A stretch of DNA of 7,396 nucleotides from Actinomycetota bacterium. GTDB lineage: Bacteria; Actinomycetota; Actinomycetes; Nanopelagicales; Nanopelagicaceae. The stretch lies in the NCBI GenBank assembly GCA_947480375.1, contig CANKCX010000033.1, forward strand, positions 1-7,396, written 5' to 3'. Made by a program: the position numbers and the translations under genes. The notes under the pieces were generated by a model that had not been told where the DNA came from, ran no database searches, and was given only the letters and a program-made list of their open reading frames with translations. Of the stretch, positions 6,179-7,396 are shown piece by piece. The stretch's first letter is position 1. Each line of letters opens with the position of its first letter.

Positions 6179-7327
6179 TTATTCTTCGTCTAGAACTTCT
6201 GGCTCAACTTCTGATCCAGCAGTTGCATCCTCATCGCCGCGAAGCGCAAAGGTAAATGCAGGTTCCCAAGAAATATTTACTGCATCGCCCTTATTAAATG
6301 GTGCTACGCCATCGTCATTCTGTTCGAAGACCATAAGTTCTTGTCCCCAAGGCATCTCAACTTGATACTGAGTTGAAACACCGATGTAAGAAACATCTTC
6401 GATGTGCCCACCACTTAATACATTTCCTTTTACAGGTGTATCTAGCAACGAGATTCGGAATTTTTCTGGACGAATTCCGGCGTAAGTCGAATTATCAACG
6501 GCATGCGAGCGATTCTTTGGAAGTGAAATCTTCTGGCCATATAAATCGACAATATGCGAATCGCCATCATTGCCCGAAATAGTTCCTTTAATTAAATTGG
6601 ATTGACCCAAAAAGTTTGCAACATATGCGGTCTCTGGATTGTCATAAAGTTCTGCAGGAGAACCCATTTGTTCAATCTGGCCTTCATTCATTACGGCAAT
6701 GGTGTCTGCCATCGTCATCGCTTCTTCTTGATCATGTGTAACGTGAACGAAAGTTAGGCCAACCTCTTTTTGAATCCATTTAAGTTCAATCTGCATCTGG
6801 CGACGCAATTTTAGGTCGAGCGCACCAAGTGGTTCATCCAAAAGAAGAAGAGCTGGGCGATTTACGATTGCGCGAGCAAGAGCAATACGTTGCTGTTGAC
6901 CACCAGATAACTGAGTTGGCTTGCGTTGGGCGAGGTGAGGAAGTTCAACAAGATTAAGTACTTTATCGACCGCTTCCTTAACATCTTTCTGACCGCGACG
7001 GCGAAGTCCGAATGCGATATTTTCAAAGATGGTTAAATGCGGAAATAGTGCATAGTTCTGAAAAACTGTATTAATCGGACGTTGGTAAGGCTTTGTGGTG
7101 GTGATATCAGTTTCGCCAAGATGAATGCTTCCGGCAGTTGGTTCTTCTAATCCGGCGATCATTCGAAGAGTTGTGGTTTTTCCGCAACCAGAGGGTCCAA
7201 GTAATGCGAAGAATGAACCCTTTGGAATAGTTAGCGAAAGATCATCAACTGCGGTGAAATCACCATAAGTTTTAGTGAGCCGAGTAAGTCGAAGATCGCC
7301 TCGCGCTTCGATTGAGGCTTTTGCCAC
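6179..7327 (-). CDS. potA: ABC transporter ATP-binding protein, PotA type
   Basis: This 382-residue cytoplasmic ATPase energises the two permeases. All nucleotide-binding motifs are intact: Walker A GPSGCGKTT (44-52), Q-loop Gln90 (VFQNYALFPH), signature LSGGQQQR (140-147), Walker B LLLLDEP (160-166), D-loop GALD (168-171) and H-loop His198 (VTHDQEEA). A C-terminal beta-rich region with GIRPEK matches a TOBE_2 regulatory domain as in PotA, MalK and related subunits. The tail is very acidic (many Glu and Asp in the last 20 residues). The start is GTG, directly abutting the TAA of the gene before it, with AGGA (7334-7337) six bases upstream. No in-frame ATG occurs before the Walker A region, so GTG is firmly supported. 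ATPases of this class are promiscuous between substrates, so the name rests on context. Confidence 0.92.
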   Translation of the reverse strand: MAKASIEARGDLRLTRLTKTYGDFTAVDDLSLTIPKGSFFALLGPSGCGKTTTLRMIAGLEEPTAGSIHLGETDITTTKPYQRPINTVFQNYALFPHLTIFENIAFGLRRRGQKDVKEAVDKVLNLVELPHLAQRKPTQLSGGQQQRIALARAIVNRPALLLLDEPLGALDLKLRRQMQIELKWIQKEVGLTFVHVTHDQEEAMTMADTIAVMNEGQIEQMGSPAELYDNPETAYVANFLGQSNLIKGTISGNDGDSHIVDLYGQKISLPKNRSHAVDNSTYAGIRPEKFRISLLDTPVKGNVLSGGHIEDVSYIGVSTQYQVEMPWGQELMVFEQNDDGVAPFNKGDAVNISWEPAFTFALRGDEDATAGSEVEPEVLDEE

Positions 7328-7396
7328 TTAGTTTCCTGCAGCCTTTTGGAAAGCTTCAGTCCAAGTAGTTTCTTCTTCTGTTGTGAGCGCACGGAA
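7328..7396 (-). CDS. C-terminal end of a probable PotD-type substrate-binding protein (partial)
   Basis: Only the last 22 codons and the TAA (7328-7330) are in the window. The residues run F-R-A-L-T-T-E-E-E and then T-W-T-E-A-F-Q-K-A-A-G-N. A leucine-threonine-x-Glu-Glu-x-x-x-Trp helix at the very end is common in extracellular solute-binding proteins of the PotD group. The position, immediately before potA with no gap, supports that identity. The name cannot be confirmed without upstream sequence. Confidence 0.55.
   Translation of the reverse strand, partial: FRALTTEEETTWTEAFQKAAGN
7334..7337 (-). promoter_or_regulatory. Ribosome binding site that decides the GTG start of the ATPase gene
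   Basis: AGGA within GCAGGAAAC on the minus strand, six bases before the GTG at 7327. It lies in the last codons of the preceding gene, so translation of the two is likely coupled. Confidence 0.6.

Overview
The window looks like a piece of a low-GC (low to mid 40s percent by eye) actinobacterial chromosome. The clues are the oxidoreductase C-terminus (KPLPFPPEP ... LGLGFDS), a style I associate with actinobacterial homologues, the tightly packed genes, a GTG start placed directly after a stop codon, and the AT-leaning codon use. A streamlined freshwater lineage such as acI/Nanopelagicales would fit. That is inference; there is no rRNA or other marker gene here.

Left part (1-2921, + strand): the 3' 972 codons of a large mosaic cell-surface protein whose start lies outside the window. 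In order it carries a LamG/concanavalin A-like fold, a Ser/Pro/Thr linker, two diverged copies of an unrecognised ~285-residue four-cysteine module, a perfect (Pro-Ser-Ser)n linker encoded by a 9-bp minisatellite, an acidic spacer, and a C-terminal domain that reads like an L,D-transpeptidase (YkuD) fold without the catalytic Cys, His and Arg. I regard this gene as the most unusual item in the window.

Right part (2943-7396, - strand): reading leftwards, the last 22 codons of a probable substrate-binding protein, then PotA-, PotB- and PotC-type ABC transporter genes packed with 0, 11 and -4 nt between them. After a 130-nt non-coding stretch comes an FAD-dependent amine/amino-acid oxidoreductase of the DAO/PuuB type. 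The simplest reading is uptake of a polyamine-like cation (binding protein, ATPase, two permeases) followed by oxidation of the amine or its glutamylated form. The substrate cannot be proved from sequence.

The 130-nt stretch before the oxidoreductase can be folded by hand into four consecutive hairpins. It contains an extended Shine-Dalgarno sequence separated from the ATG by one of them, so it is a candidate cis-regulatory RNA. I could not match it to a riboswitch class I know. The surface-protein gene and the oxidoreductase gene converge with only 21 nt between their stops.
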